Assembly: GCA_947588775.1 (NCBI GenBank)
Contig: CANPZQ010000003.1
Coordinates: 1-31,827, forward strand
Length of the DNA stretch: 31,827 nucleotides
Direction of reading: 5' to 3'
Origin: an uncultured Clostridia bacterium
Lineage (GTDB): Bacteria; Bacillota; Clostridia; Oscillospirales; Ruminococcaceae
Shown here: in pieces, positions 15,689 to 24,033 of the stretch
Layout: every line of letters begins with the position of its first letter
Numbering within the stretch: position 1 is the stretch's first letter
Notes under the pieces: model-generated
What the model saw: only the letters and a program-made list of their open reading frames with translations
What the model was told of the DNA's origin: nothing
The model's database searches: none
Program-made: the position numbers and the translations under genes

Positions 15689-16354
15689 ATGAACAAAAAA
15701 ATACTTATAATCGAGGACGAGCCGGCGATTCGGCAAATACTCTCGGAGCCGCTTAAATTCGAGGGGTATGAGGTCGCGTGCGCGGCGGACGGGGTCGAGG
15801 GGCTCAACGCGTTTCGGGAGCAGGCGGTTGACCTTGTAATTTTGGACATCATGCTGCCGAAGCTCGACGGGTACAGGGTCTGCGAGATGATACGGCGGGA
15901 ATCGCAGGTCCCGGTGATTCTTCTCACCGCGCTCGATTCGGAGGACGCGCAGATTAAGGGATTTGATAAATTGGCTGATGATTATATCACTAAGCCGTTT
16001 TCCGTGAAGCTTGTGCTGAAGCGGGTGGAGGCGTTGCTGCGAAGGACCTCGCGCGGCGACGAAAACATAACGCTCCGATATAAGGATTTATCAATCAACG
16101 AGGCGGAGCGGCGGGTATGCGTCGCCGGCAGGGAGGTTTCGCTGACGCGGCTCGAGTTTGAAATACTTTTGCTGCTTATGAAAAATATCGGGCGGGTATT
16201 TTCGCGCGACGATTTGCTGAACCTCGCGTGGGGATACGACTTCGCCGGCGGCGAAAAGGGCGTGAATTTCCACATAATGAACCTGCGGCGCAAGCTGAAT
16301 GTCGGCTACATCGAAACGGTCAGAGGGGTGGGATACAAAATTGCGAAGGATTAG
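15689..16354 (+). CDS. OmpR-family response regulator
   Basis: A 221-residue regulator: receiver domain (residues 1-~118) with acidic pair E9-D10, phospho-acceptor D53 in LDIMLPKLDG, switch T80 and K103, then a winged-helix DNA-binding domain (LTRLEFEILLLLMKN to TVRGVGYKI). GGAGG lies before the ATG. Its end overlaps the sensor kinase start. It lies upstream of two permeases and an ATPase, the order common in antimicrobial-peptide or cell-envelope stress systems of Bacillota. The shared motif in both promoters suggests it activates its own operon and the ABC operon. Confidence 0.93.
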   Translation: MNKKILIIEDEPAIRQILSEPLKFEGYEVACAADGVEGLNAFREQAVDLVILDIMLPKLDGYRVCEMIRRESQVPVILLTALDSEDAQIKGFDKLADDYITKPFSVKLVLKRVEALLRRTSRGDENITLRYKDLSINEAERRVCVAGREVSLTRLEFEILLLLMKNIGRVFSRDDLLNLAWGYDFAGGEKGVNFHIMNLRRKLNVGYIETVRGVGYKIAKD

Positions 16355-17693
16355 GAACAGCCTCAGCGCGAAGGCATTTTTGTGGGTTTTCGGCGCGCTT
16401 GCGGTTTGCAGCACGGCCATTTACGCGATTTTGCTGACGGTTTTGCCGAAGCAGTATCAAATCGCGTCGGACAGGCAGACGGAGCAAAACGCCGACATGC
16501 TCGTTAGCGAGCTTAACGGAATGAGCCGCCGCAACGGCGTCGAAAAAATTTATTCTTTTTGCATTCAGAACAACGCCGCCGCGACGCTTACGGACGGCGA
16601 GAGCACCCTCTATTTCGGGGAAATTCAATCAAACGAACAAACCGTCGCGACGTCGAACATCACCGCGGACATCGAATTTTCGGACGGCGCGCAATTGCTT
16701 ATCCTAACGTCTTTAACGAACGCGGCGGAGCGGATTTCAAGGCTTATGCTCCGGTTTTTGCCGGTGATTTTTTGCATAATTCTGCTGCTTTCCGCCCTAA
16801 GCGCGTTTATTTGCAGCAGGGTTATAGCCGCGCCCGTCGCCGAAATCAGCGGGATTTCCGAGAGCATGGCCGCACTCGACATGACCCGCCGATGCGGCAT
16901 AAAGAGCGGCGACGAAATCGGCGTTCTCGCCCGGAGCCTAAACACAATGGCGGACCGGTTGCAGGCGGCGATGCTGCAGCTTGAAAACGCCAACGCGCGG
17001 CTCAGGGAGGATGTAACAAAGTTTCAGGCGTTGGAGGAGCAGCGCAAAAGCTTCTTCGCGGCGGTGTCGCACGAGCTGAAAACGCCGCTCACCGTTTTAA
17101 AAGGACAGCTTGAAAACATGATTTTGGGGTACGGCGACTACAAAAACCGCGAAAAATACCTCCCCGAAGCCCTTAAGTCCGCAGATGATATAGAAAACCT
17201 TGTTAAGGAAATTATTGCAATATCAAAGGCGGAAAATATGGACCTGCGGGACAGCTCGGAGGAAATTTCGCTTCTTTCGTCGGTCGGTGAAACGGTTGAG
17301 GCCCTGCTGCCGCTCGCGAAGGGCAAAGATATAAGAATACATCAAAATATCGATGATGATATTATTATATCAGTAAACCGAAATCTTTGGCAGAAGGCAC
17401 TTTCAAATATAATCGGCAACGCCGTCCGGCATTCGCCCGAAGGCGCGGAGGTTTTTATTTCAATGGAGCGCGAAAACGTCCTTGCCGTCGAAAACACGGG
17501 CGTTTTCATTCCCGAGGACGACATAAAAAACGTATTCGCGCCGTTTTACCGTGCGGACAAGTCGCGGAGCAAGGCCACCGGCGGCAGCGGCTTGGGGCTT
17601 TATATCGTCAAGACGGTTCTCGACCTCCACGGAATGGGCTATTCGCTTCAAAACACGCCGAGGGGCGTGATGTTTTTAATCCATCTCAAATGA
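16341..17693 (+). CDS. Membrane sensor histidine kinase
   Basis: Partner of the upstream regulator. It has two membrane segments (about residues 12-34 and 139-160) flanking a ~100-residue extracellular sensor, then a HAMP linker. HisKA follows with phospho-accepting His244 in AAVSHELKTPL, and the ATPase domain has the N box (NIIGNAVRHSPEG) and GSGLGLYIV. I chose the TTG at 16341 because a G-rich ribosome site at 16323-16332 fits it. Starting upstream (in frame from 16299) would place a long stretch of coding overlap without a ribosome site. It overlaps the response-regulator gene by 14 bp. The product has 450 residues. Confidence 0.9.
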   Translation: MRRIRNSLSAKAFLWVFGALAVCSTAIYAILLTVLPKQYQIASDRQTEQNADMLVSELNGMSRRNGVEKIYSFCIQNNAAATLTDGESTLYFGEIQSNEQTVATSNITADIEFSDGAQLLILTSLTNAAERISRLMLRFLPVIFCIILLLSALSAFICSRVIAAPVAEISGISESMAALDMTRRCGIKSGDEIGVLARSLNTMADRLQAAMLQLENANARLREDVTKFQALEEQRKSFFAAVSHELKTPLTVLKGQLENMILGYGDYKNREKYLPEALKSADDIENLVKEIIAISKAENMDLRDSSEEISLLSSVGETVEALLPLAKGKDIRIHQNIDDDIIISVNRNLWQKALSNIIGNAVRHSPEGAEVFISMERENVLAVENTGVFIPEDDIKNVFAPFYRADKSRSKATGGSGLGLYIVKTVLDLHGMGYSLQNTPRGVMFLIHLK

Positions 17694-17702
17694 AAGTCCG
17701 AA

Positions 17703-17731
17703 GCTGTCGGCAGTTCGCCGGCGGCTTTTTT
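17703..17731 (+). terminator. Terminator after the histidine kinase
   Basis: GCTGTCGGC (17703-17711) pairs with GCCGGCGGC (17717-17725), with two G-T pairs, followed by six T. Confidence 0.82.
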
Positions 17732-17755
17732 CTAATCAAAGCCATATAAAACCCG

Positions 17756-17785
17756 AATCAAACCCTTACCGAAACGCGGTATAAT
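17756..17785 (+). promoter_or_regulatory. Promoter of the ABC transporter operon with candidate response-regulator site
   Basis: TATAAT (17780-17785) lacks a -35; AATCAAACCC (17756-17765) lies in its place, matching the two-component promoter in sequence and spacing. Confidence 0.65.
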
Positions 17786-17813
17786 AAATTTCGGAAAGGA
17801 GTTGATAAATTAA

Positions 17814-19160
17814 ATGAATTTTGCAAAAATGGCGTTTTTGCATGTTTCGCGAAAAAAGGGCAAGACGCTCGGCGTTTTTCTTCTGAATTTTTTTGCCGCG
17901 GTTTCGCTGATTTCGGGCTTCGGCGTTCTTAACGCCTCGAAAATGCTGTCAAGGGACATTCGTACCTCTTTGGGCGCGGCGTTCTGCATACGCGCCAAAA
18001 CCGGGGTATCGGTAAACGAAGCCGGCGAAACCGAAATCATGAAAAACAGCGTAAATATCTCGCAAAAAACGGTAAATGAGATTATGGAAATCGGCGGAAT
18101 AAGCTGCTGCAACCCGATAAATTACGGCTTCGCAAAGAGCGGCGGCGTCAGCTTTATCCCGGGCGACGGACATTCCGCCGAAAGCGACATGGGCAGCGTA
18201 ACCGCGCTTCGGTTTTCCTCCCTCGCGCCGGATTTTGCGGACAAAACGGCCGAGCTTACCGCGGGGAATCACATCACGGAATCCGACCGCGGAAAAATCC
18301 TCATCAGCGAACGGCTGGCCGACTATAATCATCTCTCTGTCGGGGACTTTGTAACGTTGACCCACGCGAAATTGGGGGAGCTTGACGGCGGATATGTCGA
18401 CGAAATCCCCGTAAAAACCGCGTTTGCGCGGGTAGAGGTTGCGGGGATTTACAGGCTGAACGCCGAAGATGCCGTCCCGAAGCCGACCGCCGGACTTGCA
18501 GAAAACGTTATTTACGCGAGCCTCGATGTACTTAATGAGCTAAACGAAAGCAAGCCGGGAATCTATACCGGAGAGGTCGATTTTTACATCAACGACCCGG
18601 CCGGGCTTGAAAACGCCGTCCGAAAGGTGAGAGCACTGCCCTCGATTGACTGGGCGACGCATTTTATCCGCACGAACGACTTTCGGTATTCGCAAATCGC
18701 CGACGGGCTCGCGAATCTCGGCGGCATGACGAAAATCCTGCTCGTCTGCGTATCGGCGGCAGGCGCGGCGGTCCTCGTTCTGATACTGACGTTATGCGTT
18801 CGCGGGCGGATGCGGGAGGCGGGAATCCTGCTTGCGGCGGGGATTTCCAAAGGGGAAATTTTGGCGCAGTTTTTGCTTGAGGTGCTGTCCGTAACCGCGC
18901 TCGCGATGATTTTTGCCCTCGCCGTTTCTTTGAGCGTTTCGGGAATTTTGGAGCGCAGATTATTCGGCGGGCTGCCCGAAATTCTGAATGAAAAAACGAT
19001 GACAAAGGAAGCGGAATGCGGCGGATATATGAAGCTCGGCGGCGGGAAAATATTTCTTATTTTTCTCTGTCAGATATTTGCGGCCGCGGCTTCGACCATT
19101 GCGTCGTCCGCCGCAATCATGCGGCTTGAACCGAAGGAAATTCTGTCGAAGATCGGTTAG
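17814..19160 (+). CDS. FtsX/MacB-like ABC transporter permease 1
   Basis: A 448-residue membrane protein with the four-helix MacB/FtsX layout. One helix lies near residues 17-40, then a large extracytoplasmic domain (~40-300), then three helices (about 305-327, 345-375 and 408-435). Such permeases do not import solutes; they drive extraction or efflux of lipophilic or peptide compounds, or transmit signals. The second permease starts 11 bp downstream, and the ATPase follows. A ribosome site AAGGAG precedes the ATG. Confidence 0.88.
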   Translation: MNFAKMAFLHVSRKKGKTLGVFLLNFFAAVSLISGFGVLNASKMLSRDIRTSLGAAFCIRAKTGVSVNEAGETEIMKNSVNISQKTVNEIMEIGGISCCNPINYGFAKSGGVSFIPGDGHSAESDMGSVTALRFSSLAPDFADKTAELTAGNHITESDRGKILISERLADYNHLSVGDFVTLTHAKLGELDGGYVDEIPVKTAFARVEVAGIYRLNAEDAVPKPTAGLAENVIYASLDVLNELNESKPGIYTGEVDFYINDPAGLENAVRKVRALPSIDWATHFIRTNDFRYSQIADGLANLGGMTKILLVCVSAAGAAVLVLILTLCVRGRMREAGILLAAGISKGEILAQFLLEVLSVTALAMIFALAVSLSVSGILERRLFGGLPEILNEKTMTKEAECGGYMKLGGGKIFLIFLCQIFAAAASTIASSAAIMRLEPKEILSKIG

Positions 19161-19171
19161 GAGGATAATAA

Positions 19172-20455
19172 ATGAGCTTTATAAAAAGAGCGGCCCTGTA
19201 CTGTATAAGACAGCGGCTCGGGACCGCAGTTTTGTTTTTGACGTTGACGGTAATCGCGGTGTTTTTGCTCACTGCCGTCGCAATCCGTGACGCGGCAAAA
19301 AGTGCGGCGGCAGGCGTTCGGACGGCCGTCGGGGGTAAAATTTTGCTTGAACCCGATACCGAGGGCCGCATGGGCGGCGGCGTGCAGAATCAGTGGGGAA
19401 CGGTCTACGGCTACAACGGCGATTTGATTACGCAGGAAATCGTAAACGCGATTTCGGATGTAGACGGGGTTGTCGATTACAATTCCGAGGACGCGGCGGC
19501 ATATTACGGAGCGGGCGTTGATTTTAAATATCTCCCCGCCGCCTTCGATTTGAGCTATACGCCATACGGCGAGGCCTCGGCCTATACCGCGACGCTGTCG
19601 AGCGAAAAATGCGCCGCGTTCCAAAGCGGAAAATATAAGCTGACGGCCGGCAGGCACATCGTCCCCGGCGACAGACACGTCTGCCTTATTTCAAAGGAGC
19701 TCGCCGACTACAACGGGCTTTCGGTCGGCGACAGTGTGAAAATGTATTCGCTTGATTCGGATTCCGTCGCGGAATTTGAAATCGCGGGAATTTTCGACGG
19801 CACCGAAGGGGCCTCCGGAAACGCCCTGACCGTCGACGAAATCCCCGCAAACTGCGGATATATCGACTATGCGACGATGTTCGAGCTGTTCAAAGAGGAG
19901 CTCAGCGGCTACCAGCAGCTGACGATTTATGTTCGGAATCCGGACGGCGTTCAAAACGTCTGCGACCGGATTGCCGCCCTTCCGGAGCTTAAGGGAAAAA
20001 CCCTGAAGCTGAGCGTCGATACCGAGGAGTACGACGTTGTTTCCGCGCCGCTTGAATCCCTGCAAAAATCGGTGAAAATAACGATTGCGATTATTTTTGC
20101 AGTCAGCGCGGCGATACTGACACTGCTCCTGACGATTCGCGTAAGAGGCAGAAAGAGGGAAATCGGAATTTTGCTTTCCGTCGGTATGAGCAAGGCGGAC
20201 ATAGTTTTGCAGCTCTTTGCCGAAGCCGCGCTTACGGCCGTTATTTCCTTTGCGGCAGCCGTTCCGCTGAGCATTTTTGCGGCAAAAAAAGCGGGAGATT
20301 ATCTGACGGCGGCAAATCTGAATGTGCAAATCAACGCTTCGTACCTGCTCCCGCTGTACATAATCGGGCTTTTGCTGATTGCGGCGGCGGTAATCGCGTC
20401 GTCATGGGCGGTCGTTTGCTCGACGCCGAAAGACATTCTCGAAAAAATGAGTTAA
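19172..20455 (+). CDS. FtsX/MacB-like ABC transporter permease 2
   Basis: A 427-residue paralog of the preceding permease with the same layout: helix at ~15-37, extracytoplasmic domain to ~290, helices at ~295-318, 338-366 and 388-414. The conserved FtsX segment RGRKREIGILLSVGMSKADI couples to the ATPase; permease 1 has the related RGRMREAGILLAAGISKGEI. The two proteins likely form a heterodimer. AGGAGG lies just before the start. The ATPase gene begins 12 bp after it. Confidence 0.88.
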   Translation: MSFIKRAALYCIRQRLGTAVLFLTLTVIAVFLLTAVAIRDAAKSAAAGVRTAVGGKILLEPDTEGRMGGGVQNQWGTVYGYNGDLITQEIVNAISDVDGVVDYNSEDAAAYYGAGVDFKYLPAAFDLSYTPYGEASAYTATLSSEKCAAFQSGKYKLTAGRHIVPGDRHVCLISKELADYNGLSVGDSVKMYSLDSDSVAEFEIAGIFDGTEGASGNALTVDEIPANCGYIDYATMFELFKEELSGYQQLTIYVRNPDGVQNVCDRIAALPELKGKTLKLSVDTEEYDVVSAPLESLQKSVKITIAIIFAVSAAILTLLLTIRVRGRKREIGILLSVGMSKADIVLQLFAEAALTAVISFAAAVPLSIFAAKKAGDYLTAANLNVQINASYLLPLYIIGLLLIAAAVIASSWAVVCSTPKDILEKMS

Positions 20456-20467
20456 GGAGGAATTAAA

Positions 20468-21103
20468 ATGAGTATTCTGGAAGCACGAAACGTCGCCTAT
20501 TCCTACGACGGCAGGAGGGCGGTTCTGAAAAACGTTTCCGCCGCGTTCGAGGCGGGCAGAATATATGCGATCACGGGTCCGAGCGGCTGCGGAAAAACGA
20601 CCCTGCTCTCCCTTCTCGGCGGCCTTGACAGCCCGACCGGCGGGCAGATTTTGTTTGAGGGAGAAGATATTTCAAAGAAGGGCCTCGCCTTTCACCGAAA
20701 AAACAATGTCGCGTTTATCTTTCAAAGTTATAATTTAATTGATTACATGACGCCCGCGGAGAATGTTGCTCTGACGTCAAAGCGGCCGCCGCTGCCGATT
20801 CTTGAGCGTTTGGGGCTCACGAGGGAGGAATCGAAGCGAAACGTTATGCGCCTTTCCGGCGGCCAGCAGCAGCGAACGGCGATTGCCCGCGCACTTGCGA
20901 GCGACGCGGGCGTTATCCTCGCGGACGAGCCGACGGGAAACCTTGACGGGGACACGGCCGCTGAAATCGCAGCTGTTTTAAAGGAATGCGCCCGCCGGTC
21001 GAATAAGTGCGTGATAATTGTTACGCATTCGGAGGAGGTCGCCGGGATAGCGGACGAGGTGTTTTGGCTGAGGGGAGGGGAGATTTATGGGGGTGAGGGG
21101 TAG
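20468..21103 (+). CDS. ABC transporter ATP-binding protein (LolD/MacB type)
   Basis: A 211-residue ATPase with Walker A GPSGCGKTT (37-45), Q-loop FIFQSYNLIDYMTPAENV, signature LSGGQQQRTAIARAL, Walker B VILADEPTGNLD and the H-loop histidine in IIVTHSEE. It powers the two permeases upstream, with which it is cotranscribed. The length is slightly under the usual ~225. A strong terminator follows. Together with the two-component system this resembles envelope-stress or antimicrobial-resistance modules; the substrate is unknown. Confidence 0.93.
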   Translation: MSILEARNVAYSYDGRRAVLKNVSAAFEAGRIYAITGPSGCGKTTLLSLLGGLDSPTGGQILFEGEDISKKGLAFHRKNNVAFIFQSYNLIDYMTPAENVALTSKRPPLPILERLGLTREESKRNVMRLSGGQQQRTAIARALASDAGVILADEPTGNLDGDTAAEIAAVLKECARRSNKCVIIVTHSEEVAGIADEVFWLRGGEIYGGEG

Positions 21104-21113
21104 ATAAAAAGTG

Positions 21114-21146
21114 AAAAAGCACGAAGAGCGGGCTTCGTGCTTTTTT
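21114..21146 (+). terminator. Terminator of the ABC operon
   Basis: AAAAAGCACGAAG (21114-21126) pairs with CTTCGTGC plus the T-run (21133-21145). Confidence 0.92.
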
Positions 21147-21204
21147 ATGTATATAAATGTGCAGCAATAATCTGCGAACGATAAATCATCAACAAAATGG
21201 CGGT

Positions 21205-21588
21205 TTATTTCTTAACGGAGCCGTTCAATATCAGGCTTACCCGAATTTTTTGCGCGACAGTTGCGATAAACATCGCGTTTGTAGGCTTGCCGGTTTCGGG
21301 GCTTATGACGTTGCCGAAATATTCGTCAAATACGCCGTAGCGAGCCCGCGCGCAGGCGGTTTCGATGGCATTGCGGATTGAACGCTCGACGCGCGATGGA
21401 GTTGACCCGAACTTTTTCGCAACCTCGGGATAGATGTACTTCATAATCCCGTGAACGCGGCTCGGCTCCATGACAGTCATCTCGATAGCCTCCGCGAGAT
21501 ACGAAAATCCGTCCATATGGGCGGGAACCGACAGCATAAAAAGCGTTTCGCTCACCGCCCGATAAAGTATCGGGTCAAAATCTTCCAT
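21205..21588 (-). CDS. Stand-alone Spo0A C-terminal DNA-binding domain protein
   Basis: 127 residues that match only the effector domain of the sporulation master regulator Spo0A; the receiver domain is absent. Matching blocks are VPAHMDGFSYLAEAI (21-35), MKYIYPEVAKKF (49-60), recognition helix STPSRVERSIRNAIETACAR (62-81) and KPTNAMFIATVAQKIR (101-116). The Ser-Arg-Val-Glu-Arg-x-Ile-Arg residues that contact the 0A box are kept. It starts at ATG 21588 after GGAGG. It could act as a constitutive or competing Spo0A-box binder. A perfect 0A-type box lies in its own promoter. Confidence 0.9.
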   Translation of the reverse strand: MEDFDPILYRAVSETLFMLSVPAHMDGFSYLAEAIEMTVMEPSRVHGIMKYIYPEVAKKFGSTPSRVERSIRNAIETACARARYGVFDEYFGNVISPETGKPTNAMFIATVAQKIRVSLILNGSVKK

Positions 21589-21614
21589 TTTTATTCCTCC
21601 GTTTGTTTTTTAAA

Positions 21615-21650
21615 ATTATATCACGAATTTTCGGGGGTGATGTCGAAAAA
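21615..21650 (-). promoter_or_regulatory. Promoter of the Spo0A-domain gene with a perfect 0A box
   Basis: The minus-strand -10 TATAAT (21615-21620) has no good -35. TGTCGAAAAA (21641-21650, + strand) lies in that place and equals the 0A-box core known for Spo0A. Autoregulation or control by full-length Spo0A is inferred. Confidence 0.65.
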
Positions 21651-22055
21651 TGTATAAATTGGGGTGATTTTCGGAAAATTTGTTGGAAGTGATAATTTTG
21701 GGGGGGTTGGTGGGGATTTTTTGTGCAGGGTTTTAGGCAAAATTAGGTAATTTTTGGGGGCATTATGTTTTGAGGAGTGTTGAGGCTTGCTGCTGAACCG
21801 CGCGGCGGACGGAATGATGACATTATTATTGTATCGATAAAATGGAGCATGTATCTTAAACTGCCGCTCAACTACGCAATGTATTAAAACCTGCCTCCAT
21901 CCATATGACCAAATCAGGTTTTATATCCCGCTAATCACCCCGACAAACTCTGTCCTTGTGCTGACGATTTCTTCTGCAAAACTTCCACAATATTGCCCTC
22001 ACCCTCACAATATTGACTTTTTTCTCCCGCCTCCCATCTTTACCCTTTATTTTTA
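21651..22055. other. Intergenic region with possible gene remnant
   Basis: Mostly G-rich then AT-rich sequence without an intact gene. AAAACCTG (21886-21893) and CAGGTTTT (21915-21922) form an 8-bp inverted repeat. On the minus strand a short frame ending in EEIVSTRTEFVGVISGI (about 21930-21985) looks like a coding remnant, with no start that I can see. The two CACAATATTG repeats at the right side are listed separately. Confidence 0.4.
21986..22015 (+). promoter_or_regulatory. Twin CACAATATTG direct repeats upstream of the second AraC gene
   Basis: CACAATATTG occurs at 21986-21995 and 22006-22015, 20 bp apart (two helical turns), ~40 bp before the -35 box. Each includes the palindrome CAATATTG. 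The second is followed by ACTTTTTT, as in the GH26 promoter at 8611-8632. This fits a site for an AraC dimer. Confidence 0.6.
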
Positions 22056-22084
22056 TTGACACCTCCCCGCAAAAAGTGTAAAAT
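22056..22084 (+). promoter_or_regulatory. Promoter of the region 2 AraC gene
   Basis: TTGACA (22056-22061), 17 bp, TAAAAT (22079-22084). The start of transcription would fall at ~22091, just ahead of the ribosome site GAGGAGGG. Confidence 0.88.
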
Positions 22085-22106
22085 TAACTGCAGAGGAGGG
22101 TCGGTT

Positions 22107-23072
22107 ATGGACCAAAACTACGAAACTTACCCGCATGGGACGAGGTTCTTCCCGCTGGGGCTTCACAAAACCGTTGTGCCGCCGAATTTTTCGCTCGGAG
22201 AAAACGCGCGGTACAGCATTCTTTATTCGCACTGGCACCCCGAGTTTGAGCTGTTTTACCTGTCGCGGGGCGACTGCGTTTTTGTCGTCGGAGGCGAGGA
22301 ATATCCGCTCCGGGCGGGGGAGGTCGTCTTTGTGCCTTCGGGGACGCTGCATTCGGCTTACCGCACAAAAAGCGGGAGCGAAACGGTGTTTTACGCCGCC
22401 GTTTTTTCAAGGCTGATGCTCGCGGACGCGGGCGACGCCATCAGCGAAAAATATGTGACGCCGATGATGACGGGCGAGTGGAAGCCCGCGGCCGTCCTTA
22501 GCCGGAAAACCCCGTGGCAGGCCGAAATAATTGATTTGCTGATTGAAATAATGTCGCTCTACGACTATGCCCCATACGACCGCGACCCGCTTTCAGGGAA
22601 GTATCCCGAGCTGTTTTTGAAGGAAGATGAATTCGGCGCGGAGCTGACGGTTAAATCGAACATTCTGAAAATCTGGCGGCTGTTGACATCTCATGCCGAG
22701 CGGCTGAAAAGAATAAATCCCGCCGACCGCGTAAACCGCGAGCGGGTCCATCTTGCAATCGACTTTATCCACAAGCACTACGCGGAGCCGCTCACTCTCG
22801 AGCGAATCGCCTCGGAGGCGTACCTGAGCCGGGAATATTTTTCCCGCGTTTTCAAGGCGGAAACCCTTAAAACGCCCTTCGAGTACCTAACTCACTACCG
22901 GATTTCGCGGGCGATGGAGCTTTTGGAGCAGACGAACCTCAGCGTCGCCGACATCGCGGGAAAATGCGGCTTTGCGAGCACGGGGTATTTCAACGTCAAG
23001 TTTCTGGAAATCGCCGGCTGCACGCCCCGGGAATACCGAAAAGGGCGGATTGCCGATTCGCAGAAGGAATAA
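22107..23072 (+). CDS. AraC-family transcriptional regulator (region 2)
   Basis: A 321-residue regulator with an N-terminal cupin domain (ILYSHWHPEFELFYLSRGDCVF with its histidines, then GEVVFVPSGTLHSAY). The C-terminal AraC helix-turn-helix pair has the second signature ADIAGKCGFASTGYFNVKF. ATG at 22107 follows GAGGAGGG at 22093-22100. It is convergent with the SPKTG surface-protein gene and faces the solute-binding and SGNH genes of region 2, which it probably controls together with itself. A terminator hairpin follows. Confidence 0.92.
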   Translation: MDQNYETYPHGTRFFPLGLHKTVVPPNFSLGENARYSILYSHWHPEFELFYLSRGDCVFVVGGEEYPLRAGEVVFVPSGTLHSAYRTKSGSETVFYAAVFSRLMLADAGDAISEKYVTPMMTGEWKPAAVLSRKTPWQAEIIDLLIEIMSLYDYAPYDRDPLSGKYPELFLKEDEFGAELTVKSNILKIWRLLTSHAERLKRINPADRVNRERVHLAIDFIHKHYAEPLTLERIASEAYLSREYFSRVFKAETLKTPFEYLTHYRISRAMELLEQTNLSVADIAGKCGFASTGYFNVKFLEIAGCTPREYRKGRIADSQKE

Positions 23073-23077
23073 AATTT

Positions 23078-23108
23078 ACCGCCCCGAACGTCTGCCGTCC
23101 GGGGCGGT
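23078..23108. terminator. Convergent terminator between AraC and SPKTG protein genes
   Basis: ACCGCCCCG (23078-23086) pairs with CGGGGCGGT (23100-23108). On the minus strand it is followed by AAATTTT; it probably serves both genes. Confidence 0.8.
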
Positions 23109-23126
23109 GCAGTTTAATGGAGGACC

Positions 23127-23936
23127 TTATCTGCGCTTTGTAATCGCAGCGACAGCCATCGCGGCCGCCGCGGGAAGAGCCGCGAAAGCAAGCCCGGTTT
23201 TCGGGGAATCCGGCTCCGCAGGAGCTTCGGTTTCGGCGGGAGCGGTTTCGGCCTCGGCCTCGGTTTCGGCGGGAGCAGGCTCCGGCTCGGGAACCTTCGA
23301 GATGATTATATACGCCATATTAAGCGTAGGCATGTCGGTTTTTCCCTCTACGGTGATAAATCCGTCGACCGGGGAAGCCGTCGCCGTCGCAACGCCGCAT
23401 TCGTCCGAAGTCGCCATGATTCCCTCCGCGGCAAGCTCGCCGTTGAGATACAAATCAGCCGGGACGGAGTTGCCCCAAGGCGAAGCGAAGCCGACCTCAA
23501 CGGTGTATTTGCCGTCCTCGGGAAGCTCGAACTTGTAGGTGATTACGCGGTCGAGCCCGTTTTCCGTCATATTGTGGCAGTAGCGGTTCGACTGCTCCTT
23601 CGGAACGTCGGTTCCGGCGTCGTTATACTCATACGCCCATGTCCACTTTGTGACTACTCTTGAATCTCCGTAGGTCGCCGCAGCCGCCTCGTCGAGCGAT
23701 TCGTCGGCAACGCCCCACTGCATACCCGTCGCGGGGTCCTTGCCGAAGAACTGGTCCGTCACAGAGTTGAGGGTACCCATCGCGTCGTCCTCCGAAACTG
23801 TGTCGACAAGATAGTCGCCGCAGTCGACAAAGTAGTAAACTACCGGCTCGTCGTCGGCAAAAGCCGTCAGCTGACAGGAAATAGCCATCGCCGCGGCCAT
23901 TATAAGCGAAACGGCAAGCTTAACTGTTTTCTTCAT
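23127..23936 (-). CDS. Secreted malectin-like surface protein with SPKTG sorting-like C terminus
   Basis: A 269-residue exported protein. The signal peptide covers ~1-28, ending LTAFA. Residues ~32-205 look like a malectin-type carbohydrate-binding beta-sandwich (YYFVDCGDYL at the start, YKFELPEDGKYTVEVGFASPW in the middle, FITVEGKTDMPTLNMAYIIIS at the end). An acidic Pro/Ala/Glu spacer follows, then SPKTG, a hydrophobic helix and ITKRR. That is an LPXTG-type anchor with Ser in place of Leu, nearly the same as the C terminus of the gene at 11577-12233. It has its own promoter and ends at a convergent terminator. It likely displays a sugar-binding domain on the wall. Confidence 0.85.
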   Translation of the reverse strand: MKKTVKLAVSLIMAAAMAISCQLTAFADDEPVVYYFVDCGDYLVDTVSEDDAMGTLNSVTDQFFGKDPATGMQWGVADESLDEAAAATYGDSRVVTKWTWAYEYNDAGTDVPKEQSNRYCHNMTENGLDRVITYKFELPEDGKYTVEVGFASPWGNSVPADLYLNGELAAEGIMATSDECGVATATASPVDGFITVEGKTDMPTLNMAYIIISKVPEPEPAPAETEAEAETAPAETEAPAEPDSPKTGLAFAALPAAAAMAVAAITKRR

Positions 23937-23984
23937 AAAATTGCCTCCTTAAATTGAGCTTTTGCAAAGTTTTTTTGCATTTTT

Positions 23985-24013
23985 ATTATAAAACAGTCAG
24001 GGTTGCCATTCAA
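23985..24013 (-). promoter_or_regulatory. Promoter of the SPKTG protein gene
   Basis: Minus strand TTGAAT (24008-24013), 17 bp, TATAAT (23985-23990). The leader includes AAGGAGG before the start codon. Confidence 0.82.
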
Positions 24014-24033
24014 TGCGGATTATATCCTTAATT

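Noticed and set aside
19691..20329. A 212-codon minus-strand frame opposite permease 2
   Set aside because: Shadow of a well-supported ABC permease gene; basic, low-complexity product with no family features.
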